Shown: positions 36,973-43,295 of the stretch, piece by piece | How the letters are laid out: each line of letters begins with the position of its first letter | How positions within the stretch are numbered: the stretch's first letter is position 1 | Assembly (NCBI GenBank): GCA_031258785.1 | Contig: JAIRMJ010000024.1 | Coordinates: forward strand, 1-43,295 | DNA length: 43,295 bases | DNA from: Holosporales bacterium | Lineage (GTDB): Bacteria > Pseudomonadota > Alphaproteobacteria > RUG11792 | Direction of reading: 5' to 3' | The notes under the pieces: generated by a model | Told to the model about the DNA's origin: nothing | Databases searched by the model: none | The model's input: the letters and a program-made list of their open reading frames with translations, nothing else | Program-made: the position numbers and the translations under genes

Positions 36973-37001
36973 TTGATCTCAAGTTGGTAATATGCTACAC
37001 T
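36973..37001 (+). promoter_or_regulatory. Sigma-70 promoter of rpsB-tsf-pyrH
   Basis: TTGATC (36973-36978) and TACACT (36996-37001) are separated by exactly 17 bp, and the -10 is preceded by TGC, an extended -10 element. The start of transcription would be near 37008, giving a leader of about 118 nt before rpsB. Together with the ftsK terminator upstream, this marks an independent transcription unit. Confidence 0.7.
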
Positions 37002-37007
37002 GTTGCG

Positions 37008-37125
37008 GTGCGTGCGGAGTTATGCCTCGTACGCAAAGAATCGGCATAAGAACCTTTCCGATGTTTCTTTTGAAATTTTCTTGCGTTCTTTTGCTCAGTG
37101 TTAATCGGGAAAAAAGGGAGCAAGA
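37008..37125 (+). promoter_or_regulatory. Structured 5' leader of rpsB
   Basis: TTATGCC (37020-37026) pairs with GGCATAA (37043-37049) around a 16-nt loop, and GTGCGT (37008-37013) could compete by pairing with ACGCA (37031-37035). Such leaders often bind S2 for autoregulation; whether this one does is inference. AGGGAG at 37115-37120 is the rpsB Shine-Dalgarno, 5 bases before the ATG. Confidence 0.45.
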
Positions 37126-37926
37126 ATGTCTACAAATTTTTCAATGAGACAGCTACTGGAGGCTGGGGTGCACTATGGACATGTCACCAGGAAATGGAAT
37201 CCTAAGATGGCCCCATACATCTTTGGCAAAAGAAACGGGATTCACATAATTGACTTGGAACAGACGGTGCCAATGCTGGAAACGGCTCTGAATGTCATCA
37301 AGGATGTAACCTCGAATTATGGAAGAGTGCTATTTGTTGGAACCAAGGCTCAGGCCACAGAAAAGATAAAAGAATCTGCCAAGAGATGCGGACAGTACTA
37401 CGTGAATCACAGGTGGCTTGGAGGCATGCTTACCAACTGGAAGACCATTAATCAGTCTATAAAGAGATTGAAACTCTTGGAGGATCAGATCGAGCAACCG
37501 GTTGGTCTTACCAAAAAGGAGGTTCTGCAACTGCAGAGAGAGCGCGAAAAGCTCGAACTGGCCCTTGGCGGTATACGCGAGATGGGGGGACTCCCAGATT
37601 TGGTGATAGTGATAGACACAATAAGAGAGGAGATAGCGGTTAAAGAGGCAAACAAACTTGGCATTCCAGTTGTTGCAATTATCGATTCCAACTCTTGTCC
37701 AGATGGTATCACATATCCAATCCCAGGAAATGACGATGCAACCAAGGCACTGGAATTATATTGTGAACTGTTTGCCAGCGCAGTGCTGGATGGTTTGCAG
37801 CAAGGGCTAGCCAAGTCAGGTGTCGATATCGGAGCCTCAGCTGAGCTTGTCGAGGAGCTGGATGGCAAGGATTTTGTTCATGCTGATCAACAGACAGAAG
37901 ATGCGGCTGCTAAAACTACTTCATAG
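37126..37926 (+). CDS. rpsB: 30S ribosomal protein S2
   Basis: S2 (266 aa) assembles late on the 30S subunit and helps to hold S1. Family signatures are [19 protein letters not shown] at the N-terminus, [31 protein letters not shown], and [17 protein letters not shown] with [20 protein letters not shown]. The C-terminus is a longer acidic and alanine-rich tail than in E. coli (241 aa). A strong AGGGAG precedes the ATG. It is the first gene of an rpsB-tsf-pyrH operon with its own promoter. Confidence 0.98.
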   Translation: MSTNFSMRQLLEAGVHYGHVTRKWNPKMAPYIFGKRNGIHIIDLEQTVPMLETALNVIKDVTSNYGRVLFVGTKAQATEKIKESAKRCGQYYVNHRWLGGMLTNWKTINQSIKRLKLLEDQIEQPVGLTKKEVLQLQREREKLELALGGIREMGGLPDLVIVIDTIREEIAVKEANKLGIPVVAIIDSNSCPDGITYPIPGNDDATKALELYCELFASAVLDGLQQGLAKSGVDIGASAELVEELDGKDFVHADQQTEDAAAKTTS

Positions 37927-37964
37927 GACAAATAAGAATCACAACAACGAAAAGAGGCGACAAA

Positions 37965-38906
37965 ATGGAAATTACTGCACAATTAGTAAAGCAACTAAGA
38001 GATAAAACTGGGGCAGGTATGATGGATTGCAAGCGGGCTTTAATTGATACCTCTGGCGATCTGCAGGCAGCAGAGGAACATCTCAGGAAGAAGGGCCTCA
38101 TGGATGCTGCTAAGAAAGCTTCAAGGGCGGCTGCAGACGGGCTTGTGGCATGCGCAGTCTCAAGTGACAAAAGAATGGCCTCCGTGATCGAGGTGAACTC
38201 AGAGACAGACTTCGTTGCTAGGAATGAGAAATTTCAAGAATTAGTAGCAGAGATAGCGGAGATAGCTCTGAGCACCGACGATGTCCTTAACGCCAAGTCA
38301 AAAGGCAACTGTACTATCAGCGAGGAAATCAGCCAGCTCATCTCACTCATAGGTGAAAATATCAGCTTTAGGAGAAGCAAGAAAGTAAGAGTTGAACATG
38401 GGATCGTGGCTGCGTACATCCATAATGCCATCAAGCCAGGTATGGGCAAGATAGGTGTACTTATTGCATTAGAAGCTAAGTGTTGCCAGTGTAGCCATTC
38501 AGAAAGTAGTCCGCATTCTGCGGAACTGGAAGATTTGGGGAGGAAACTCGCGATGCACGTAGCAGCTGCAAATCCAACGTATTTATGCCCCAGCTGCGTG
38601 CCCCAGGAGGTTATAGCAAAGGAGAAGGAGATCGTCATTGCGCAAGCCAAAGAACTCGGCAAGCCAGATGCCATAGCCGAGAAAATGGCTGATGGGCGAG
38701 TGAAGAAATTCCTTGAAGAATGCACTTTACTGGAGCAGATATACGTGGTGGATGGAAAATCAAAAATCTCGTCTGTTTTGGAGACTTCTAGAGATAAGAT
38801 AGGTTGCGAAATAAAGATTGCCAGCTTTACCAGATTTGTCCTTGGAGAAGGAATTGAGAAAGATGCAACAAATTTTGCAGAAGAAGTTGGCTCGTTTCTA
38901 AGGTGA
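37965..38906 (+). CDS. tsf: Elongation factor Ts
   Basis: EF-Ts (313 aa) regenerates EF-Tu-GTP during translation. The N-terminal UBA-like domain starts ITAQLVKQLRDKTGAGMMDC and the nucleotide-exchange motif is ETDFVARNEKF (about residues 80-90). The second half has the repeated KLAMHVAAANPTYL element. Unusual are two Cys-x2-Cys pairs, C173/C176 (in CCQC) and C208/C211 (in CPSC). The first lies in a short polar insertion (SHSESSPHS), and together they could form a zinc site; E. coli EF-Ts has no such pairs. It lies 38 bases after rpsB, and its stop overlaps the pyrH start (GTGA). Confidence 0.96.
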   Translation: MEITAQLVKQLRDKTGAGMMDCKRALIDTSGDLQAAEEHLRKKGLMDAAKKASRAAADGLVACAVSSDKRMASVIEVNSETDFVARNEKFQELVAEIAEIALSTDDVLNAKSKGNCTISEEISQLISLIGENISFRRSKKVRVEHGIVAAYIHNAIKPGMGKIGVLIALEAKCCQCSHSESSPHSAELEDLGRKLAMHVAAANPTYLCPSCVPQEVIAKEKEIVIAQAKELGKPDAIAEKMADGRVKKFLEECTLLEQIYVVDGKSKISSVLETSRDKIGCEIKIASFTRFVLGEGIEKDATNFAEEVGSFLR

Positions 38907-39613
38907 AAAGAGTCCTCATCAAGATCTCTGGGGAGGCACTGACCAGCAGAAGTGGCATGGACTACGGGGCTGATAGTCGTATCTTCGAGATATGCCAAGC
39001 TATCAAGCAGGTTGTTGAAAATGGTGTGGGAATCAGCATAATCGTAGGAGGCGGCAACATCATCCGCGGTGCTGAATGCGGTGAAAATGCCTGGATTAAG
39101 CGCGAAACTGCGGATGCACTTGGCATGCTCGCGACAGCAATGAACAGTATCCTTCTGAGGGATCTGCTTACCTCTGCTGGTCTTGAAGTAACGGTAGTGT
39201 CATCCCTGAGATTGCCATTCGATATCGAAAGCAACGACGTATACTCGGTGAGGCGACTGATCTCACAACATAGGATCATTATATTTGCGTGCGGAGTTGG
39301 GCTTCCCTACTTTTCGACTGATACGATGGCCGTGGTGGCAGCATCGCTATCCATGAGCGATGCAATACTAAAGGCGACAAAAACTGATGGAATTTACGAC
39401 AAAGATCCTAATAAATACGATGACGCAGTCTATATTCCGAAATTAACATATCAGGAGGCGCTGCAGCGCAACATCAGAATAATGGATTCTCAGGCATTTG
39501 CGTTGGCAGAACAGAGGCAGCTGCCGATCCACATATTCTCAATGTACGAGCCAAACTGCTTTGCCAGATCTATCTGTAATGACATAAGGCAATCTGTTGT
39601 GTTCGGGCGATAG
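38903..39613 (+). CDS. pyrH: Uridylate kinase
   Basis: PyrH (236 aa) phosphorylates UMP to UDP in pyrimidine nucleotide synthesis, acting as a hexamer in the cytoplasm. Amino-acid-kinase family motifs are seen: LIKISGEAL at the N-terminus, GGGNIIRG for the phosphate-binding loop, ADALGMLATAMNSILL, PYFSTDTMAVVAA and KATKTDGIYDKDP for the nucleotide site. The start is GTG at 38903, overlapping the tsf stop by 4 bases, so translation is coupled. The usual next gene, frr, is absent; a convergent repeat-protein frame ends 21 bases downstream. Confidence 0.96.
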   Translation: MKRVLIKISGEALTSRSGMDYGADSRIFEICQAIKQVVENGVGISIIVGGGNIIRGAECGENAWIKRETADALGMLATAMNSILLRDLLTSAGLEVTVVSSLRLPFDIESNDVYSVRRLISQHRIIIFACGVGLPYFSTDTMAVVAASLSMSDAILKATKTDGIYDKDPNKYDDAVYIPKLTYQEALQRNIRIMDSQAFALAEQRQLPIHIFSMYEPNCFARSICNDIRQSVVFGR

Positions 39614-39634
39614 AATAGACGCCAGTCGCATGTC

Positions 39635-40819
39635 TTATGGCAAGAGGTCTAGCAATTTTCTTGCTGTGTCATCTATCGGATAGACAACTATGTCGCCCCT
39701 CCTGACCGGCTCTGGAAGCCTTGTCGATTTCTTAGCAATCCCGGCCAGATTGGCGTTATCAATTTCATAGAACGTGTTGTCAGCCGCGTCCATCAGCACA
39801 GAAACCCCCTTTTCCTTCATCGCTCTTGCTGGGCCTGGGCCATCAGGTGGCACTACAGCCGTTGTTATGCGTTCTCCAGATACTTGTATCGTAGGTTGCA
39901 TCGTTGCTTGAGCTGGCACTGTTGGTGCCTGTCCCTGAACTGGTGCTACATGGTGCTGTCCAGATACTTGTATCGTAGGTTGCATCGCTGCTGGAGTTGG
40001 TACTGTTGGTACCTGTCCCTGAACTGGTGCTACATGGTGTTGCTCAGATACTTGTATTGTAGGTTGCATTGCTGCTGGAGGTGGTACTGTTGGTACATGT
40101 CCCTGAGTTGGTGCTACAGAGTGTTCTCCAGATACTTGTGTCGTGGGTTGCATTGCTGCTGGAGTTGGTACTGTTGGTGCCTGTCCTTGAGCTGGTGCTA
40201 CAGAGTGTTCTCCAGATACTTGTATTGTAGGTTGCATTACTGCTGGAGGTGGTACTGTTGGTACATGTCCTTGAGCTTGTGCTACATGGTGCTGTCCAGA
40301 TACTTGTATCGTAGGTTGCATTGCTGCTGGAGGTGGTACTGTTGGTGCCTGTCCTTGAGTTGGTACCACATGGTGCTGTCCAGATACTTGTATTGTAGGT
40401 TGCATTGCTGCTGGAGTTGGTACTGTTGGTACATGTCCTTGAGCTTGTGCTACAGAGTGTTCTCCAGATACTTGTATCGTAGGTTGCATCGCTGCTTGAG
40501 CTGGTACTGTTGGTGCCTGTCCTTGAGCTGGTGCTACAGAGTGTTCTCCAGATACTTGTATCGTAGGTTGCATTGCTGCTTGAGCTGGTACTGTTGGTGC
40601 CTGTCCCTGAACTGGTGCTACATGGTGCTGCTCAGATACTTGTATCGTAGGTTGCATCGTTGCTGGAGTTGGTACTGTTGGTACCTGTCCCTGAACTGGT
40701 GCTACATGGTGTTCTCCAGATACTTGTATCGTAGGTTGCATCGTTGCTGGAGTTGGTACTGCTTGGATCGTGGAGTCAGCGGTGCCAGCACTGGTAGGAT
40801 GGCTTGACGCAGCACCCAA
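39635..40819 (-). CDS. Repeat-rich reading frame, probably the -1 frame extension of the upstream gene
   Basis: The frame encodes 394 aa from a TTG at 40819, but it is open to about 40958 with no ATG or GTG, and no Shine-Dalgarno precedes the TTG. It has no signal peptide. It contains ten 28-residue repeats (consensus MQPTIQVSGEHHVAPVQGQ then VPTVPTPA.), an 11th partial copy, and a C-terminal module with NTFYEID. The upstream gene carries a signal peptide and a homologous module ending in NTFYEIN. A -1 shift at the heptamer at 40900-40906 would join them in one protein of about 1054 aa. Otherwise it is a separate gene with an undetected start, or the 3' part of a frameshifted pseudogene. Repeat sequences of this kind are typical of secreted or surface proteins; function unknown. 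Confidence 0.65.
   Translation of the reverse strand: MGAASSHPTSAGTADSTIQAVPTPATMQPTIQVSGEHHVAPVQGQVPTVPTPATMQPTIQVSEQHHVAPVQGQAPTVPAQAAMQPTIQVSGEHSVAPAQGQAPTVPAQAAMQPTIQVSGEHSVAQAQGHVPTVPTPAAMQPTIQVSGQHHVVPTQGQAPTVPPPAAMQPTIQVSGQHHVAQAQGHVPTVPPPAVMQPTIQVSGEHSVAPAQGQAPTVPTPAAMQPTTQVSGEHSVAPTQGHVPTVPPPAAMQPTIQVSEQHHVAPVQGQVPTVPTPAAMQPTIQVSGQHHVAPVQGQAPTVPAQATMQPTIQVSGERITTAVVPPDGPGPARAMKEKGVSVLMDAADNTFYEIDNANLAGIAKKSTRLPEPVRRGDIVVYPIDDTARKLLDLLP
39902..40741 (-). repeat. Array of ten 84-bp tandem repeats
   Basis: Ten in-frame units of exactly 84 bases encode a 28-residue motif beginning MQPTIQVS. Units vary at a few positions only (GEH/EQH/GQH; PVQGQ/PAQGQ/TQGH; PTPA/PAQA/PPPA), and combinations of variants recur in shuffled order, as expected from unequal recombination. 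A partial 11th copy continues to about 39870. Confidence 0.95.
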
Positions 40820-40887
40820 TTGATCAGAGGTTGTCGCCGGATGTTGCTTATCCGTTGTTGGATTCAGCGTGGCATTTTGAGGGCCTT

Positions 40888-42798
40888 TCAGCCATTCTGA
40901 AAATTTATGGCCTGTTGTCCGGCACCTCCATTTGCTGTATGTGGTTGATTAGTGAGACTATCGACCTTTATCGCGACTTTTACCCCATCCTTTTTTACCC
41001 CATCCTTCGACTGACCGGCCGGGAATGTCGTCGTTTTGGTACCAGCACTCAGGAAATGCTCTTTATTGATTTCATAGAATGTGTTGTTTTCTAAATCTAC
41101 TAGTACTACAGATTGCAGATCGCCGTGTTTGTTGGCTTGCCCCTGTTGTTGCTGGCCGTTTACTGCGATCTTCTGCTGTTGCTGCTGTATGTTACCATTC
41201 ATACCCTGCTGCTGTGGCAAGGAGCTACTGTTCATGTTACCAGCCATATTCACATTGTTAAGCTGCTGCTGGTTCTGGCTACTCACCATATTCTGTTGCT
41301 GCTGTATGTTACCATTCATACCCTGCTGCTGTGGTAAGGAGCTATTGTTCATGTTACCAGCCATATTCACATTGTTAAGCTGCTGCTGGTTCTGGCTACT
41401 CACCATACCCTGTTGCTGCTGTATGTTATTACCATTCATACCCTGCTGCTGTGGCAAGGAGCTACTGTTCATGTTACCAGCCATATTCACATTGTTAAGT
41501 TGCTGGCCAAAGGCGTTGTTAATTTGCTGTGCCTGCAGAGGCTGAGTGAGCGAACCAAGCAGCGAATTGTTATTTGGTTTAACGATTTTGGATGGAATTC
41601 CCCCGAACACTAATGTGATATATTTTTCAATATCCGCAAGGGTGGCATTTTTTTGCGCCATATCGTATATTGTGTCAACTAGCTCCTGATCCGTTTGTGT
41701 TATGCCGCTGCCCTTTATAATGCCATCCAGCGCCACTTTCTTACCGTTTTTGGCTTGACTAAAAATAGTGAGGATAGTGGCTCTATCTTTAAATGCATTA
41801 TTTATCCCATAAAATGTAACGGATTGGAATTTGCTTTCCGCAACTGCTCTTTGGGCTATTTTTTTCTCAAGATTTTTTAAACGTTCTTGAAGTTCCTGAT
41901 CTGATTGCCCATTCTTCATCCCATTTTCTATGTTTCTGAGGTCGGCAATCTCGTCTGGCGAAAGATCTTTCTCAGATTCAAGAATCGGTTGTCCGCTGAG
42001 TACTTGCTCTTTGGCCTTCTTCAAGCCGAGTTTATCAGACAAAAACCCAAGTCCTATATCCAATAACCCACTGGCTGCGGTTCCCAGGAGTCCACTAAGC
42101 CCTCCTCCTTGAGAGCTAGGCATTCCAGGATACGAAGCCATGCCTGAAGAGCTCGTGGCTTGCCTCTCTAGTTTGCTGATTCTTTCTGTTGCTTTTGCTC
42201 CCTCTATCTCCAGTAATTCGCTCTTTTCCTGCTGTTGCGCAATTTTTTTGCCAAGGACCTCTATGGACGGCTTTATTGCTGTTGGACTCGATTGAGCTCC
42301 ATCTTCGTCCACCTTTTCTCCATCAGGTTGCTCGTCATCGGCTTTTAGGGCCGTAGCTGCCCCTTCTGACCATTTCCCGAGGTCTTTTTGGACCTCTGAT
42401 ACATTTTCTGTAATCTGGGAGACACCTTCACTAAGTTTGGCAGTCTCTTCTCCAACCGCCTCGATTTTTTCCTTAATCGTGCTTATTTCAGACTGGAGTT
42501 CCTCTGGAATCTCAGAGGTCTTAATCTTTTCCTCTATGATCTTACTGACCTCGTCAACTCCAGCCTTTGCCTCTTGGGCTTCCTTTGCGCTGGTCTCGAC
42601 GTTCTCTTCAATCTTAGCGATACGTTGATCAGTCGCATCATCGGCCTCCCTTAAAGAATCAACAGAAGACTTTATCCCTTTGATGTTATCTTTTATGTCC
42701 CTGATCTCTGGATCTTCACCAGAATACGCAGCGCCACTGTCGGTTGCACATATGCTAGCAGCGCCAGCAATGCACAGCAGATACCTAGCCGTTTTCAC
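40888..42798 (-). CDS. Exported coiled-coil and N/Q-rich repeat protein with NTFYEI module
   Basis: The frame extends to 42885, but GTG at 42798 is preferred because GGGGAGGA ends 6 bases before it and it places a clean signal peptide at the N-terminus (KTARYLLCIAGAASICA). The product is 636 aa. Residues about 30-230 are coiled coil, rich in K/E/I/S. A middle region (about 250-420) contains a helical domain with GINNAFKDRATILTIFSQ. Three repeats of 39-40 residues (LNNVNMAGNMNSSSLPQQQG) make an N/Q-rich tract at 41146-41499. The end is a short module: VVLVDLENNTFYEIN then AGTKTTTFP. A strong extended -10 promoter lies upstream at 42851-42880. The gene overlaps the downstream repeat frame, see 40900-40906. 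Family not recognised. Confidence 0.82.
   Translation of the reverse strand: MKTARYLLCIAGAASICATDSGAAYSGEDPEIRDIKDNIKGIKSSVDSLREADDATDQRIAKIEENVETSAKEAQEAKAGVDEVSKIIEEKIKTSEIPEELQSEISTIKEKIEAVGEETAKLSEGVSQITENVSEVQKDLGKWSEGAATALKADDEQPDGEKVDEDGAQSSPTAIKPSIEVLGKKIAQQQEKSELLEIEGAKATERISKLERQATSSSGMASYPGMPSSQGGGLSGLLGTAASGLLDIGLGFLSDKLGLKKAKEQVLSGQPILESEKDLSPDEIADLRNIENGMKNGQSDQELQERLKNLEKKIAQRAVAESKFQSVTFYGINNAFKDRATILTIFSQAKNGKKVALDGIIKGSGITQTDQELVDTIYDMAQKNATLADIEKYITLVFGGIPSKIVKPNNNSLLGSLTQPLQAQQINNAFGQQLNNVNMAGNMNSSSLPQQQGMNGNNIQQQQGMVSSQNQQQLNNVNMAGNMNNSSLPQQQGMNGNIQQQQNMVSSQNQQQLNNVNMAGNMNSSSLPQQQGMNGNIQQQQQKIAVNGQQQQGQANKHGDLQSVVLVDLENNTFYEINKEHFLSAGTKTTTFPAGQSKDGVKKDGVKVAIKVDSLTNQPHTANGGAGQQAINFQNG
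40900..40906 (-). other. Candidate -1 ribosomal frameshift site A_AAT_TTT
   Basis: On the - strand the upstream frame reads ATA AAT TTT CAG AAT GGC TGA. The last A of ATA with AAT TTT fits the X_XXY_YYZ pattern. Slipping back one base gives AAA TTT TCA GAA TGG, which is exactly the frame of the downstream repeat protein. The zero-frame stop is 9 bases after the heptamer. GGAGG (40925-40929) lies 18 bases upstream, somewhat farther than the stimulatory Shine-Dalgarno in dnaX. Downstream structure is weak by eye. Confidence 0.5.
41146..41499 (-). repeat. Three tandem N/Q-rich coding repeats (117-120 bp)
   Basis: Units begin at 41499, 41379 and 41262 (reading the - strand), each opening with codons for LNNVNMAGNM and containing runs of three to five Gln. 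Lengths are 120, 117 and about 117 bases. The composition is prion-like. Confidence 0.9.
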
Positions 42799-42850
42799 GT
42801 TCACTCCTCCCCAAGAAGTAGTCATGGAAAAATTCCACCCCATAGTACAT

Positions 42851-42880
42851 ATTATAACATCGAAAATTTCATAAAAACAA
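42851..42880 (-). promoter_or_regulatory. Extended -10 promoter of the N/Q-rich protein gene
   Basis: On the - strand, TTGTTT (42880-42875) and a perfect TATAAT (42856-42851) are 18 bp apart, and TGT directly precedes the -10. This would place the transcription start about 45 bases before the GTG at 42798, and supports that start rather than the upstream ATG at 42885, which lies before the promoter. Confidence 0.7.
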
Positions 42881-43021
42881 CACAAAAATTACAGACAAAT
42901 GTAACGGTTTTAAATTAACATATGCGATAAATTTGCGGTACACTCACCCAATCGCCAATTGTTCCGTCAAATATCGCGGTACTTCACCGCAGTGTGGTTA
43001 TCACTCTGATATTCACGATGA

Positions 43022-43096
<75 letters not shown>

Positions 43097-43111
43097 TGGG
43101 ATACTCCTGCC

Positions 43112-43140
43112 ATGATAACGCAACTTACCAGAGCTTGCAA
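43112..43140 (-). promoter_or_regulatory. Promoter of tRNA-Thr
   Basis: On the - strand TTGCAA (43140-43135) and TATCAT (43117-43112) are separated by 17 bp. The -10 ends 15 bases before the tRNA 5' end, consistent with a very short leader. Confidence 0.65.
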
Positions 43141-43295
43141 ATCTTTGTAAAAGAACTTGTCCTGAGAGCATATCAGAAAGTCAACCGTATTTTAATCCAT
43201 ACGTGTAAGAGCTAAGAATGTGTGGAAAACCCTATAGGTTACCCACGACATTCTCAGCTACAACAGCCAACATCTATATATCAATATATCTCCTC
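43141..43295. other. Window end without a gene; one DnaA-box-like site
   Basis: No coding region is seen. TGTGGAAAA at 43221-43229 is, on the - strand, TTTTCCACA, which fits the DnaA box pattern TTWTNCACA. It is single, so it is not evidence for an origin by itself. Confidence 0.35.

Noticed and set aside
39884-40807. 307-codon + strand frame with regular LSWCYRVFSRYLYRRLHCC-type repeats
   Set aside because: It is the complement of the 84-bp repeat array; a repeat length divisible by three keeps it open. Trp/Cys/Tyr-rich composition and no start signals.
39902-41499. Repeat arrays considered as CRISPR
   Set aside because: Units are contiguous, in frame, 84-120 bp long and without unique spacers; no cas genes.
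41081-41545. + strand frame rich in Cys/Leu opposite the N/Q-rich repeats
   Set aside because: Mirror of CAG/CAA-type codons on the other strand; no coding support.
43221-43229. DnaA box as sign of an origin in the window
   Set aside because: A single 9-bp match without further boxes or an AT-rich unwinding element next to it.

Overview
The window reads as the chromosome of an intracellular alphaproteobacterium, probably of a Holosporales- or Rickettsiales-like symbiont lineage. The placement is inferred from gene content, not computed. Housekeeping genes (pheS, rne, rlmB, bamD, comF, dnaG, rpoD, mlaA, lnt, ruvB, ftsK, rpsB, tsf, pyrH) sit among a DMT permease of the type used for metabolite uptake, a lone type VI baseplate gene (tssF), an LRR protein, a Sel1 protein and several large exported low-complexity proteins without recognisable families. 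Operons are eroded: pheS lacks pheT, pyrH is not followed by frr, ruvB lacks ruvA and ruvC, and a CapD-type gene is cut to its N-terminal half. AGA/AGG arginine and ATA isoleucine codons are common in the conserved genes.

Layout. 1-430: AT-rich, low-complexity leader with a C10 tract and a perfect parS palindrome. 431-6778 (+): pheS, MATE transporter, RNase E, M48 protease. 7162-8325 (+): Ala/Lys-rich LRR putative lipoprotein. 8315-12232 (-): rlmB, bamD, comF and a CPA2 antiporter. 12259-17704 (+): dnaG, rpoD, truncated capD and mlaA. 17778-19845 (-): lnt and a Sel1 protein. 19846-20885: a 1-kb gap with no intact gene but a possible gene relic. 20886-28879 (-): a 1.56-kilo-residue exported protein, an EamA permease and tssF. 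29004-32619 (+): two exported proteins sharing QYGG-type low-complexity sequence. 33173-34231 (-): ruvB. 34392-39613 (+): ftsK with a clear terminator, then promoter, leader and rpsB-tsf-pyrH. 39635-42798 (-): two overlapping reading frames encoding repeat-rich exported protein sequence. 43022-43096 (-): tRNA-Thr(GGT).

The most striking observation is at 40888-40960. The upstream frame (signal peptide, coiled coil, N/Q-rich repeats, then a module with the motif NTFYEI) overlaps a second frame that has ten 28-residue repeats and ends in a second NTFYEI module. The second frame has no credible start codon or signal peptide. A heptamer A_AAT_TTT lies in the overlap, in the phase needed for a -1 shift from the first frame into the second. 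Either this is programmed -1 frameshifting that makes a short and a long form of an exported protein, or it is a frameshift mutation or sequence error in one long gene. A possible decayed third copy of the NTFYEI module lies in the 19846-20885 gap.

The conserved genes cover translation (pheS, rpsB, tsf, tRNA-Thr), RNA decay and modification (rne, rlmB), replication and transcription initiation (dnaG, rpoD), chromosome segregation and repair (parS, ftsK, ruvB), nucleotide supply (pyrH) and outer-membrane biogenesis (bamD, lnt, mlaA). The exported repeat, LRR and coiled-coil proteins together with tssF look like the host- or surface-interaction layer.
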